Positions 30,401 to 41,240 of a DNA stretch of 64,000 bases are shown here, in pieces. Each line of letters starts with the position of its first letter. Within the stretch, counting starts at the first letter, position 1. Under the pieces are notes generated by a model. It saw nothing but the letters and a program-made list of their open reading frames with translations, ran no database searches and was not told where the DNA came from. Source of the DNA: Nannochloropsis salina CCMP1776 (lineage: Eukaryota; Sar; Eustigmatophyceae; Eustigmatales; Monodopsidaceae). A program made the position numbers and the translations under genes. Where the stretch lies: positions 525,800 through 589,799 of the forward strand of contig SDOX01000121.1 of NCBI GenBank assembly GCA_004565275.1, in the 5' to 3' direction.

Positions 30401-31734
30401 GTCCAGAGCACCATCCTTCGCGGTGGAGTCACGGGGGCATCCCCCCTGCAGGACTGGGAACGAGCGGGGGTGAGGGGCACTTTCTCGCCAAGGGCGCAGA
30501 ATCTTATACATTTGAGAGTGGCGAGCGCCTGGGAGCGACTGATTTCGGCTACGCACTACAACGCCCTCAAATGATGATGCAATTTTCGCCTCAACAACAG
30601 TCTGCTATGTTTGGAAGCAGTCTTTCCAGCAGCGGGGGCTTCAACATGCGCTCCCCGATGGCCCCTCCTCCGGCCAATAGTTACGGGAACAGGTCTCAGG
30701 CTTACCTTCCGGAAGAGCTAGATTTGCCCCCACCACCATCTATGCAGCAGATGCTCCATCATCATCAACAACAACAGCAGCATCAGCAGCACTACGCGCT
30801 CCAGCACCAGCATACTCAGCACGGGGCTGCCCTGTCGCCCTCCATGGGCCAGCAGGCCCCACCCGGCATAGAGGGCGAGTTCGCGGAGTGGGACCCCTTC
30901 TTTGCTGAACCCTTGGAGGACGAGACACAAGCTCAGCTCCAACAGCAATGCCATGATGGGAGTGGCGCTCGGCCACGCGCTGCCACCTACGGAGGGAGCT
31001 CTCCCCGTCTGCCGCCCATTGGCCATACTGGAACTCACCATCACCAATCGCAGACGGAGCAGTCGCATCAACAGCAGTACGCTCACTCCCATCACGGGTA
31101 CGGGCAGCCGTCCTCTCCTCAATACCACATCATCAACCATGCGTCTCATAGCACGCCACCACAGCGTGTCGGACATTTCTCTTTTCTCCGAAACGGCGGG
31201 CCCCCTCGACATCATCGCGGTGCACATGGCGGCAGCGGCGGTACAGGCGGTGGCAACTATGCAACCTCTCCGAGCAGCACAAGCAGCAGTAGTCGACCGC
31301 GTTCGTATTCATGGCAAGCTCAGGAAGGGTGTGGCGCTGCTGGCAGCTGTAAAGGTGGTATCGGTGGGGGGGGCGGGGGAGGAAAAGGTTTGCCGGTAGT
31401 TTCGGGCGGCAGAGAACCGGCCGTCTCGGGTGTATCCGGAACTGGCCCTTCTCCTGGTAGCAGCAGTTTCTTTCAGCAACTCCCCCGCAATGGAAGTGTC
31501 GGTGGCTCTCACGCTTACCTGGCGCCAGGAGGCGGCTGGACGGTGCGGCGCTGTTCTGTTGGCGCGACGGGACAGGCCTCCGAGGCCTTCGGCGTCAGTC
31601 CTCAGCCGCAGGGCGCTTCAGGTGGGGCTCTGTCGGCCAATGTCGGCGGGTCCAGCAGGAAGCCACCACCGTCCCCCCGCGGTGCCTTGCGCGCGAGCCC
31701 GTCTTTGCCGTCGTCGGGGGAGAAACCCCGGTAA
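27414..31734 (+). CDS. YAK1/DYRK-family dual-specificity protein kinase with long Q/H/G-rich tail
   Basis: Two exons are proposed: 27414-27548 (45 codons, donor GTAAGT) and 28048-31734 (acceptor CCGTAG), in phase, for 1273 aa. Exon 2 has no ATG near its beginning, which supports an upstream exon. The kinase domain starts near residue 155: LGQGTFGQVFKCQ (Gly loop), VAIKVVKN (Lys), HCDLKPENIL (catalytic loop), VIDFGSACLEG (DFG) and YTYIQSRFYRSPEILLG, with the DYRK-class activation-loop tyrosine. A roughly 110-residue insert lies between KYFTRRRR and KTAEEYASDTRTP. The domain closes with PWKRWTAKQAARHPFL, most like YAK1. The final 650 residues are low complexity (Ser/Gly/Pro and His/Gln runs). 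YAK1 kinases restrain growth under nutrient stress; that role here is inference. Confidence 0.9.
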
Positions 31735-31901
31735 GTTGGAATATGACGAGAGGACTTCCACGGCAAACAAAAGAGAATCGAAATTTATAGCATGGGAGCT
31801 GTACTCCTTCGCCCTCATTTTACTCAGAAACCTAGAAAGTTCTCTCTTTGACGATCAATCGATTTGCTCTTTCAAAACATCTTGCTTTCATTTATGAAGT
31901 G

Positions 31902-32357
31902 TTAATCTTCGTCTTTCATTTCTGACTTTGATACCTTGAAGTCTTTCGGTAGCCTGCTTACGACGTAGCCATACGATGCCCTCTTCTTACCTTCCGTCCA
32001 CACGGCTACAGATCGTATGTACTTTTTTTCCCGCAAATGCCGTAAAATTTTTGTCTTCAAATAGGTCAGAGTAAGTCGCTCCTTAAGATGTGACTCGGCG
32101 GGCAAGGAGTCTTGCAGGCCTTTGTAGATATCACGGTTGTGCAGGGGTTTGCCTTCTGCCTCGTTCAAAAGCGAAAGTGTGGCATGCCGCAACGTGGGCT
32201 GAGGCGTGGCCGTATCAGGGCGTTGAGAGTTGTGTGGAGCCGCAGAGAATAGTCGGCAAGCATACAAGACAGTATCTAAGCGCCTTCTTGGAACTGACAG
32301 GGTCCCCGCTCTCGTAGTTTGTTGCAGCGCGATCGTGTTTATTGTCCGCCAGGTCAT
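31902..32357 (-). CDS. Hypothetical small protein, possibly mitochondrial, 151 aa
   Basis: The frame is open to 32564, but ATG 32357 gives a protein with a presequence-like start (MTWRTINTIALQQTTRAGTL, then RRRLDTVLYACRLFSAAP: basic and hydroxylated, no acidic residues). The mature part (about residues 60-150) looks folded: LHNRDIYKGLQDSL, LKERLTLTYLKTKILRHLRE, KKYIRSVAVW and YGYVVSRLPKDF, a helix-helix-strand pattern suggestive of a winged helix. I do not recognise the family. It is convergent with the kinase gene, whose stop is 167 bp away, and divergent from the next gene. Confidence 0.6.
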   Translation of the reverse strand: MTWRTINTIALQQTTRAGTLSVPRRRLDTVLYACRLFSAAPHNSQRPDTATPQPTLRHATLSLLNEAEGKPLHNRDIYKGLQDSLPAESHLKERLTLTYLKTKILRHLREKKYIRSVAVWTEGKKRASYGYVVSRLPKDFKVSKSEMKDED

Positions 32358-33165
32358 ACCACGAGCATAATATAACGAGGCACCATACATTAAGAAGTCG
32401 ATTACAATCTGTTGAAATGGGATGAACGTCGGCCGGTCAGTTGAAACAGTGAACCAGCACACACCAATTTCCCGTCCGATCCTTTTGAGTCGGCCTGTAT
32501 TCGTATTCTTGGTAAGCCTAGCACCACAGCTTCTGTCCCGCTTCGCAAACCTTTCCACAAGCAAAGACGCTCTCTTCCCGCCTCCGTCACCCTGAGGCTG
32601 TGAGGACAGGTGGGCAGCAGGCTAGTTGCCGTAGGCTACCAAGTCGAGACATGCATGTCGACAGAAGGTGTCACAATTAGAAACTCGCATGCTACTTATC
32701 AATGCTAAACCACTCTTAATTCCTGACGTTTCCGTCGTGGGAAAGTTGTCTTAGTTTTGCGATACAATTCCCCGTCGATGACAACAAGCGTGTTGGGTTC
32801 TGCGCCCGTGCTGCCTGCTCGCAATTCCGAGCAACGCCAGCGTGCGTTCACACAAACCTCACGTCCTGTTTCCCAAGAGCCCTCTGGAACGCGCATTTAC
32901 CTTCTTTATGTCTCCTCTTCTGTCATACACATCTATTTCTGGAAGACACAGCAGGACCACTTGCGAATCAAATGCGGCTGGCGCGACAATCTCTTGCTTG
33001 ATGCCCGTGAAGTATTGCTCTCCACAGCAAACCCGTCCAAGGCCAGTCGCAAAACTCTGGTCAGGCCTTGGCCGTTTGCTCTGCCTCTTCCTTTTTATGT
33101 TGACAACATGTTTGAGTCGAGGCAGGCAAAGTGCTCGAGCGTGTCGCGTCGTCGGTCTTCTCACC
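32358..33165. other. Divergent spacer with possible 5' extension of the EEP hydrolase
   Basis: About 800 bp. The frame of the downstream EEP gene stays open to 32842 with an ATG at 33001 that would add a hydrophobic signal-like segment (LLCLFLFMLTTCLS). Otherwise no gene is supported. Confidence 0.35.
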
Positions 33166-34697
33166 ATGTCCACGTCTACCTCCTCGTCTTCCTTTGCTCC
33201 GCCCAAGAAGCTCCGAATGGTTACGTATAACATCCTGACGCCAAGCTATTCGACGCCAAAGAGTTTACCGGTGTGTATTTTTCAATTTCTTTTCTTCTTA
33301 TCTTTACTTTGCCGTTTCGCGCTATGGCTAGAAATCAACGTCGGGGGAAGACCGGAATGCTGAATAAAGGTTGCCGTCGACCCCCCTCTGTGACTCTCAA
33401 TCTTGCTCCGTATACCGATCTCTTTTCAGGCTCACCCATCCATCTATCTAAATGAACAAGAGCGACTGGAAAAGATCCTGAAGAAGCTCGAACCAGAAAC
33501 TGCGCAAGGAGCAGTCATCGCGCTCCAAGAGGTGTCGAGGGCCTGGGCGGGCCATTTACATGTTTTTTTTTCGCGGGCTGGATACCACTTTGTGCACTCA
33601 GAGTACGGGCGGCCTTCGAGTGGTTTCATGGGCGTGGGATTGGCCTGGCCGCAAAGCACCCTGGAGGCAGTCAACATTGAAATATCTCGCCTTGCCGACG
33701 CCAAGCCCTGGCCTGCCGCACCGTCGCCCGGCCCCCTCTCCTCCTTCTCCCACCGGCTCTTTCGCCGGTTTCGAAAGATTTGGGGATTGCAGGCGGGTCG
33801 TGAGGAGGACGTGTTGGCCTCAGCGCGGGATCGGTCCAACGTGGTCATCGTTGCCAACCTCCGAAGCAAGCAAGCGTCGCCGCAGGACATGGACTTCTTC
33901 GTTGCGTGCTACCACATGCCATGCGAGTTTCGGCGACCATCAATCATGACAGTGCACGCCGCACTGCTGGTGCAGCGGATGCAGGCTCTGGCAGGGTCGA
34001 AACCCCACATCGTGGCGGTAAGTTCCATCGGCAGAGGAATATGGAGTGATAGGTCATGATCACCTGCCCCGACCCGCAGGGCCTCTGTTTCTCACGTCGC
34101 ATGTGAATGCTACAGGGTGACTTCAATTTCCAGCCTTCCTGGCCGCAGTATCAAATTATTACAGAGGGTGATATTGAAGCCGCCCATCCTCACTATCCCC
34201 CACTGCCTCCGAGTGACCCCTGGGTTCCGCATGTCGACCGACCTCTTCGCTCTGCCTTGAGGGTAAAGTGGGGCAAGGAGCCGGACTTTACCTGCTATTC
34301 TTATGCGGACAAGGTAGGGCGTGGAGATTGCGTGACGCCCCGGGAGCCTTGAGGGGCGGTGGCAATAAAATACCAAAAGCTCATTTTTTCTGGCACACAG
34401 GAGTCTGGCGAGCGGTTTTGCGCCCCGTTGGATTACATATTTGTTTCGCCGGAATGGAAGGTCGAGGACGCAATCAAGCTTCAGTCCAAGGACGAGGCGT
34501 TGAAGATGCCCTGCCCCTTTCCCAACCAGGTAAGTAAACAGAAGCAATTGTATCAACAGCAACAGACATTAAGAGCAGATCTTAAAATGAATCGCGAATT
34601 TATGAAAAGGAATAATGACACATTTCTCGTTGAATATCTCATACAGGACGAGCCGTCCGATCACGTGTTGCTATGGGCCGACTTGAGTCTCCCGTAG
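33166..34697 (+). CDS. Endonuclease/exonuclease/phosphatase-fold hydrolase (CCR4/nocturnin/2'-phosphodiesterase-like)
   Basis: Five exons (33166-33270, 33430-34017, 34116-34313, 34401-34529, 34647-34697), all phase 0 with GT-AG ends, give 356 aa. EEP catalytic landmarks are in order: LRMVTYNILTPSY near the start, IALQEVS (metal-binding Glu), GDFNFQPSWPQY (Asp/Asn) at the start of exon 3, PLDYIFVSPEW in exon 4 and the terminal SDHVLLWADL (His) encoded by a 17-codon last exon. Such enzymes cleave RNA tails, 2'-5' linkages or phosphoesters. The substrate is not deducible. An alternative upstream ATG at 33001 would add a hydrophobic leader. The one-to-one match of exon ends with conserved blocks makes the gene model reliable. 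Confidence 0.88.
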
Positions 34698-35402
34698 CAC
34701 AACCCTGTGAAATTGTGTCTGGCATTGAAGGAAGAAAACAGTAAATTTGAATGAAAAGCAAAGTTAGACCTAGTGTCAAGCCGCATAATGTCGATTTTCA
34801 CAAGTGGCGTTCTTCGCTCCTTTCTTTCGAGATACAAAGATCTTCATTATCCATCCGTAAAGTTCACAGCCCTTGCCAACAACTTAAAGGTATTACTGCC
34901 TCGAGATTCCACGACATGACACAAAGAAACTATTCTTCTATGCTTGTAGGGCAGATATTTGACGACCCGCGGTCCGAATGGGCCTTTTCGGCGCGATCGA
35001 TTTGTCAGGTCTTGGCAACGTCTGCGGCAGGAAATACAGCTCATTTATCTCGAAAGTGTAGATAGGAGGCCACGGATTCAATGCTACAGGCCAAGCACCC
35101 ATTTTGGAACTTCCCTTGAGCCATTTCGACATGCCCCACGAAGATCAACATCAACTCGCTCCTGCTGCGAGAGTGTTCAGCGACAAAGGCCACTTTAGGT
35201 GAAAGCGCCCAGTTTCAAGCCATCCTTTCACAGCGTTGATAGGCATTATATTGAAATCTGTTGTTAAAAGGTCGTTGCCGGAAAGCAGAAAGGCAAAAGT
35301 AAATCTTTATAGTCGGATATTGTTATTTCTTCTATCAGCACCCGATAAAGTATCTTTGATATATGATCCTAATCATTCTACAGGGTGCACAAGTGTGGTA
35401 AG
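34698..35402. other. Spacer before the RMT2-PRMT7 gene
   Basis: About 700 bp, AT-rich. The RMT2 frame is open a few codons upstream of ATG 35403 and is preceded by an acceptor-like CTACAG at about 35382, so a 5' UTR intron or earlier exon is possible. Nothing else seen. Confidence 0.35.
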
Positions 35403-38400
35403 ATGGACCAAGATGCACGGAGTAATTCTCTTGAAGAAGATAGAAATGCACAATTAATGCTTTTAGCATGCGCTGGGGGGAAAGTGAAGGATGTGGAAGC
35501 TCTGCTTGCTGCTGGCTTTCCACCGCACTATCAGGAGGAGAAGGAAGGAACATCACTGCTGATGCACGCTGCCAAGGGCGCACATCTTGAAGTAGTGCAG
35601 GTGTTGCTTGCAGCTGGTGCACCATGGATGGCCGTAGATCGTCATAGCAAATGCGCAGGGGAGTACGCGATCGCCTGTGACATTGGGGATGCCAATCGCA
35701 AGCAAAGCGTTATCGACTCCATCCTCAATCACGCCGTCATGGCTGAGATGTTGCTGGGCACCGTGGAAGATCAGACTGCAAAGGCAAACGTTCTCGAACA
35801 GCAGAGAGAATCTCATGATTATTTGGGAGGTACCGTGCGCTATGAGAGAGGTCGCCTAGTCGACCAGGTCGACGAAGGTGTTATGATGGAATGGGAGGCG
35901 CCGCTAATGGAGGCGCACGCCAGTTTTCTTTGCGGGGATGATGGTAATCGCGATATTTTGAACGTGGGATTTGGACTTGGCATCATTGATCGGGCAATTC
36001 AGCGGCGAAAATGTCGGTCTCACACAATCATAGAGGCTCACCCTATGGTCTTGGAGAAGATGAAGACAGATGGTTGGTACCGGAAAGCAGGAGTAACGAT
36101 TGAAAGTGGACGATGGCAAAATGTGCTGCCGCGGCTCGTAGCTCAAGGAAAAAAGTTTGACGGTATATTTTTCGATACGTACGCCGAACATTACCGAGAT
36201 ATGCAGGGTTTCCATGCTTGGCTTCCAAAAGTTATGCGGCCTGGTGGCATCTACTCCTTTTTCAACGGTTAGCTGCTCGCATTCAAATTTTGTGCTTATT
36301 CATTTCGAATCAAGTGACCGCAAAACCTGCGCTTCTCCTTATAAATTTTGGCTGCGTGATTTAAAACTTCCTGAATTCACTTTTTCTTTTGGCTCTGTGC
36401 ACCCTTTTCACAGGCCTTTGCCCGGACAACCTTTTTTTTCATGCGGTTGCCTGTCAACTTGTCAAATTAGAGCTGGAAGCTTTGAAATTTTCTGTCGACT
36501 TCGTAAATGTCGAAATCGAAGGGGGGGCATCAGACGACAATTCATGGAAAGGGCTACGCCGACGGTATTGGCATGGCCGCGATGAGTACTTTCTGCCAGG
36601 TAAATGCTTGTTTCACTCTTATTTATTACATTCAGCCTTTTCCAGTTTTTGGGGGCCTCACCAAAATCGTTTTTCCTTTTTTTAATTCCCGGCATGCACA
36701 AGTGGCAGTTTTTGAAGTCGAAGATGAAAGAGCAGAAGGATCTCGTGATACGCTCGTGCATCCTGTTGACAGTATTCATGGGATTGATGGACTCGACAGT
36801 GGGAAAGCAGATGATACATTGATTGGTGAAGTCACTAGGGAGGACGGGACGAAAGAAGAGGTTTTACTCCATGCTTCTTTAGATCCGGAGGCAGGTGGAA
36901 TTACATGGCGACCCTACAAAGACATGGAAGGGCGCAATGATTCATTGTGTTTATTGAATCTTCGATGTTGGTTTCCTCCAATGCTGCACGATTTTCATCG
37001 ATACAATATCTTCAAACGTGCGATTTGGAAATCCATTGAAATAATCAAAGAGCGGGTTGATGAAGACAATGTGGAAATGAAGGAAAAGGGTGAAAAAGAC
37101 ATCAGAGTCCTAGATATCGGGACCGGTACTGGCTTATTGAGTCTGGAGGCTGTACGAGCTGGAGCGACTCAAGTGACAGCGTGTGATGGCTTCACAGCTC
37201 TAGCAAAAGTAGCTGAAGAAGTAGTTCGTTCTGCTGGCTTGGAGAAGAACATTTGTGTCGTCCATAAAATGAGCTCAGCGCTGGACGAAGAACAAATTGG
37301 AAGCATTGATCTTATTGTTGCTGAGATCCTGGATTCCACACTTTTAGGAGAGGGCTACTTAAGCACTCTTCGCGATCTTTATACCCGTGGCTTGGTCGAC
37401 GCAACCACACATGTTGTTCCACGTCGCGCTCGGGTGTGGGCGCAGTTGGTAGAATGTCCCGAGCTTCAGAGTCATTTTAAAATCCCATCAGCTGATGTGA
37501 CATGCATGGGGGACGGGAGACCCAAACCACTCCATCTTTCTTTACCTTATAAAGATGACGAGGCCAATAACTGGGCTGAAGACAAGACGCTTTCATCGAC
37601 AAAATTGTCGATACTTTCTCGAAAAAAGAGGGAGATTCTCGGAGAGAAAAGTGGAGGGCCAATAACCAGCAAGGCATTGTCAGCCCCTTTCATATTATTG
37701 GAAATTGATTTCGCCGCTGCGGCAGCGGAATCAAAAAGCTCAGTTGACTCGTCAAATGGGCCGATCATTGTGGGTCCAAACCTATCAGTCCCGATTTTGA
37801 GCGCAGGCAGTGTCCAAGGCGCATTAATGTGGTGGGAACTTATTTGTTCCGATGGTATTGAGACATACTCGAGCGCGCCTCGCGATATAGATATCGATCC
37901 TTTATGGCAAGATCACTGGAAGCCGTGCATCTGGCCTGTAACCCTGCCGTTTGATATTAATCCTTTGCAAGAAGTAAGCGTGCAGGGTGCTCATCATGAT
38001 CGGAGCATCTGGATAGAGATAGGATCCACTCCACATGAATCTCTCAAAAGATTGCGTGAAGGCCCTCATCCATGTCTTTGCGGACTCCATACCTTTTTGC
38101 CTACTGAACGGGTAATAGAATTAAATGATGCTCGCCGAGGGGAAGCATATAGTGAGTGTTTGCGGACCATAATTGATGCGAAAGATCTCGAGATCAAAAC
38201 AATCCTGGACATTTGTGATGGAGGAATGACACTCTTCAACATGATTCAAGGATGGAGAACTGCCAGCAAGTCAGCTCGATTGCACCATTTGAATTTGGTT
38301 AGCCTTGAAGAAGATGTTTGGCATGGTGCTGTGCTGGAAAAAAGCAGTTTGTTGCTCAAATCAGAATATCGGAATGCTTTACATGCCATTCATGAGATGC

Positions 38401-39182
38401 CGCAAATAAATATATGGCATGGTGCAGGGAGGGGCGAGAATTGGGACTCGGCCTGCTGGGGAGATGTTCAAGTCCTTTGTGGCGATGGATATTATTCGAA
38501 TATTGGAGTCAATCGTCCCATATGGAGTTGGCTAAATTTTTGGATCCTGCGAACGGCTTTAGCACCGATTCTTGCCCGTAATGTTGTGATTTTGCCGTTC
38601 CAAGTGCGACTCATGGCTTCGGTTATTGAATGCCCTTCACTCTTCCGGGTGTATGGAGGAGGAAATCCCATCGACGAGGAAAAGTTGGGTGGTTGGGATC
38701 ATACTGCATTTCGTCGTGCAATGAGTGAAGCAGCTTCCCGCGCAGTTTTCAACGAAGATAAAGATCTAGCGGTGTCTCTGGCAGATTATCCACACCGATT
38801 TCTGACACCACCAGCACTTCTTATGCGCATGGATCTGCATCACGCAATTGATTGGACAGCCTCTCAAGCACACGACGGAGCTTACCGCAGGAATGTGATA
38901 CATGTCCCATTTTGTAGGGCCGGTAATGCACATGCTCTAGCCCTATGGATCGATGTCGACCTCACCTACGGAGCTGCTGTAGGAAGTGAGCCCTCGTTAT
39001 CGTTATCTGGATGCTTACACCGTTATAGTAGACAATCGTTGAGGTGGATGAGTGGAGAACGTGTTGTTGAGGAGCGTACAGGGGAAAGGAATAAGTGTGT
39101 GAAAATTAAGGCAACGTTGGATGTTGTTAGTACACCAGGAATATGGACGGATTGTCAAATCACTGAAGTTGATGGAGACTAG
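35403..39182 (+). CDS. Fusion protein: ankyrin-RMT2 arginine methyltransferase joined to PRMT7-type methyltransferase
   Basis: Three exons (35403-36267, 36414-36599, 36703-39182), GT-AG and in phase, encode 1176 aa. Residues about 15-110 are ankyrin-like (ACAGGKVKDVEALLAAGF; AAKGAHLEVVQVLLAAGAP). Residues about 140-350 are RMT2: MEWEAPLMEAHA, motif I ILNVGFGLGIID, IIEAHPMVLEKMKTDGW, FDGIFFDTYAEHY, RPGGIYSFFNGLCPDN and the family C-terminus YWHGRDEYFLP, where exon 3 joins. Exon 3 continues with PRMT7: an N-terminal DPEAGGITW strand, VLDIGTGTGLLSLEA (about 488), the double-E loop AEILDSTLLGEG (about 557), VPRRARVWAQLVE and the second catalytically reduced methyltransferase half (from about 850). 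RMT2 makes delta-N-methylarginine on ribosomal protein uL11-type substrates in yeast; PRMT7 makes monomethylarginine. Exon 3 has no Met before the conserved PRMT7 start, supporting one polypeptide. The gene is less GC-rich than its neighbours. Confidence 0.88.
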
Positions 39183-39967
39183 AAATCCAATGTACGCAAA
39201 ACAGTATCATCGTAAAGTTGGCCCTAATGGTTTGTTGTGTGTCTATGTTCTCCACTAACTTCAAGTCATATTGAAATCTGAAAAGTGGGTCAACACGTTC
39301 ATTCGTTGCTTTGTTGAGTTGTTCTCATGCATGCATATTATTGTATTCCCAGCTCTCTCTCTGGACTTTGAGGAAGAAGCCACGCTCCGCTTGCGTAGCT
39401 CTGCTATTGCGCTGACTTGGTTAGTTGGCTGATAGACGAATGTACAAAATACGGTGGACAAGCCGCTCTGAATATATGAAGGAATCGGTAAAACCACGAA
39501 AAAACACAAACATAGAAACAACCCGAAATTTGGGGGACGCCAACGACTTCTATGACCTAGCGCCTCAGCTTGCACGCCATGTTGCCATGCGGCTGACAGG
39601 CATGTCAAGACCGTATTTTATACCGTTGGCTAATAAGATATGATCGGGATTGTAGTTTGAGGGCTCGTTTGCATTTGGCTTCAATTTATCAAGCGAGGCG
39701 TACGGACGTATGGGCCAAACCACTTTTCTTCTCGTTCACCTAACATGAAAAAATGTTGTATAAATACATGAATCGCACGAAGTAAAACTTTTGTTCAAGA
39801 TTTAAAGAGCTTCATCAGAGTGTGGTGTTAACTCCTACATTATCTCTTGTCGTAATTTAATAGCCGAGGAATGTGCGAAACAAGAAAGGTGTGAAATAAC
39901 CCTGGGACCTCCTCTATATACACACCCTTTTATAGAGGTCGAGATTCCCAGGAATTGTGACGTCAGT
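39183..39967. other. Spacer between the fusion gene and tRNA-Ala(CGC)
   Basis: About 785 bp, AT-rich, without a supported ORF. A 7-bp inverted repeat (CCTCTAT...ATAGAGG, about 39911-39938) sits 30 bp before the tRNA. Confidence 0.4.
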
Positions 39968-40042
39968 GGGGAATTGGCTCAGTTATGGTAGAGCGCGTCC
40001 TTCGCAAGGACGAGGCCCGGGGTTCGATTCCCCGATTCTCCA
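39968..40042 (+). tRNA. tRNA-Ala (anticodon CGC)
   Basis: It folds as a full cloverleaf. Acceptor stem GGGGAAT pairs with ATTCTCC (one G-U). The anticodon stem CGTCC/GGACG encloses loop TTCGCAA with anticodon CGC, reading GCG. The T stem CGGGG/CCCCG encloses TTCGATT. The discriminator base is A (40042) and no CCA is encoded. No intron. Confidence 0.93.
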
Positions 40043-40217
40043 CACCTTTTGTGCTTACATACGAAAATCTTTCAAAAGAAAGACTACCAATTTTTTTTCT
40101 TTGATGCCCTCCTCAACAATTACGGGCACATTTGGCGAATTCCCAGCAAAAAGACATTACATGACAGGCATGTCGTCGTTACGCAATGTGGAAAAAATAT
40201 GGTAGCGTGGAACGCCG

Positions 40218-40290
40218 TGGAGAATGTCGGTATCGATCCGACTGCCTTCCGCACGCTAAGCGGATGCTCTACCATCTGAGCTAATTCCCC
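40218..40290 (-). tRNA. tRNA-Ala (anticodon AGC)
   Basis: Acceptor GGGGAAT/ATTCTCC is identical to the CGC isoacceptor. The anticodon stem TCCGC/GCGGA encloses TTAGCGT with anticodon AGC, read as IGC for GCU/GCC/GCA. The T arm GTCGG/CCGAC encloses the ATCGATA loop, which departs from the usual TTC start. The discriminator is A. It is convergent with the other tRNA-Ala, 175 bp apart. Confidence 0.92.
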
Positions 40291-40470
40291 AGTCGCACAC
40301 TCTGATACAGCGTACTTGCAGAATATATTCTCAAACATTAGCAAGCGAATTTCGCCTTGTCTCATCGTACACTCTACGTATCACCATGAGAAAAGCCGTA
40401 AATAGCTACAGATCGTACCCCTCAATTTAATTCGTGGGAAGATTTGTTAAATACAGCAGGACGAGCATTG

Positions 40471-41240
40471 ATGGCCAAGCGGCAAAACAAAAGAGTCGCA
40501 AAAGCTGTTTTGCTTGCCGGCGAAGAGGACGTGGAGCACCGTGTGACACTTGTTGGAAGAGCAGTAGACAATGAGTATCGTGTGATTGAGCCACTACTTA
40601 CATTGAAAAGTAACCCTGAAACTGGGCGTTTCAAGTCCCACACTCGGAGAAGGAATTATTGCTTTAGCTTGTCACGAGCTTCTATATCCTCCCTAGAATC
40701 TCTTCGTGGCATTCACCTCCACAAAACTTGACGGAAAGTAGGCAGGCTCCTGGGGGATAGAGGAGCTGATCGCGGCGATTCCGGCTGTGGACCGGGAGCT
40801 TGGCTTGTTGTGGACCCGGAGGCGAGCGTCCCCCCCGCATGAGCTTCTCGTCCGTCGTGCTTATGCCAGTCAACTTAAAGTACGAGAGGTGGAGCAGTCT
40901 AAGGTGCACACATCTGCATGACCTACCTATACGCATTGTACGCCCATGTGCTCGAGTGGATGCTAGATCGCGCAGGATGGGGATGGTGTACCCCAACTTC
41001 CGCCGTCGTGTCCACCATCCGCGAGGAGCGAGTAAGGCCCCTGCCAACCGTCTTGGGTGGCTGGAGGAAAAACTAATGTAAGGGATGCCTTGGGTGTGCG
41101 ATGGCTTCCCCGCATGGCAACATTGCACATGGAAACAGACTCATATCGTATCTTCACAGGATTTAAGCAGCAGATCGTGGTTCTATGATGAGTCATGCGG
41201 TACACTGGTCGTGGAAGCATCACTACGGCACAGAAGCTAA
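40471..41240 (+). CDS. Tentative three-exon small gene, about 125 aa, unknown function
   Basis: Exons 40471-40609, 40746-40903 and 41160-41240 join with GT-AG ends (donor GTAACC, acceptor GGCAG; donor GTGCAC, acceptor TTCACAG) in consistent phases (1, then 0) to an open frame ending in TAA. The start is MAKRQNKRVAKAVLLAGEED, followed by a central amphipathic part (IEELIAAIPAVDRELGLLW, then RRAYASQLKVREVEQSK) and the end DLSSRSWFYDES plus 14 residues. No family is recognised. The donors are not strong and each exon is short, so this is a proposal only. The rest of 40291-41960 holds the eL32 promoter and nothing else I can support. Confidence 0.33.

Noticed and set aside
36507-36704. Upstream Met codons giving PRMT7 its own start
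   Set aside because: That frame overlaps conserved RMT2 coding sequence and reads through the intron between; the spliced junction restores conserved sequence on both sides instead.
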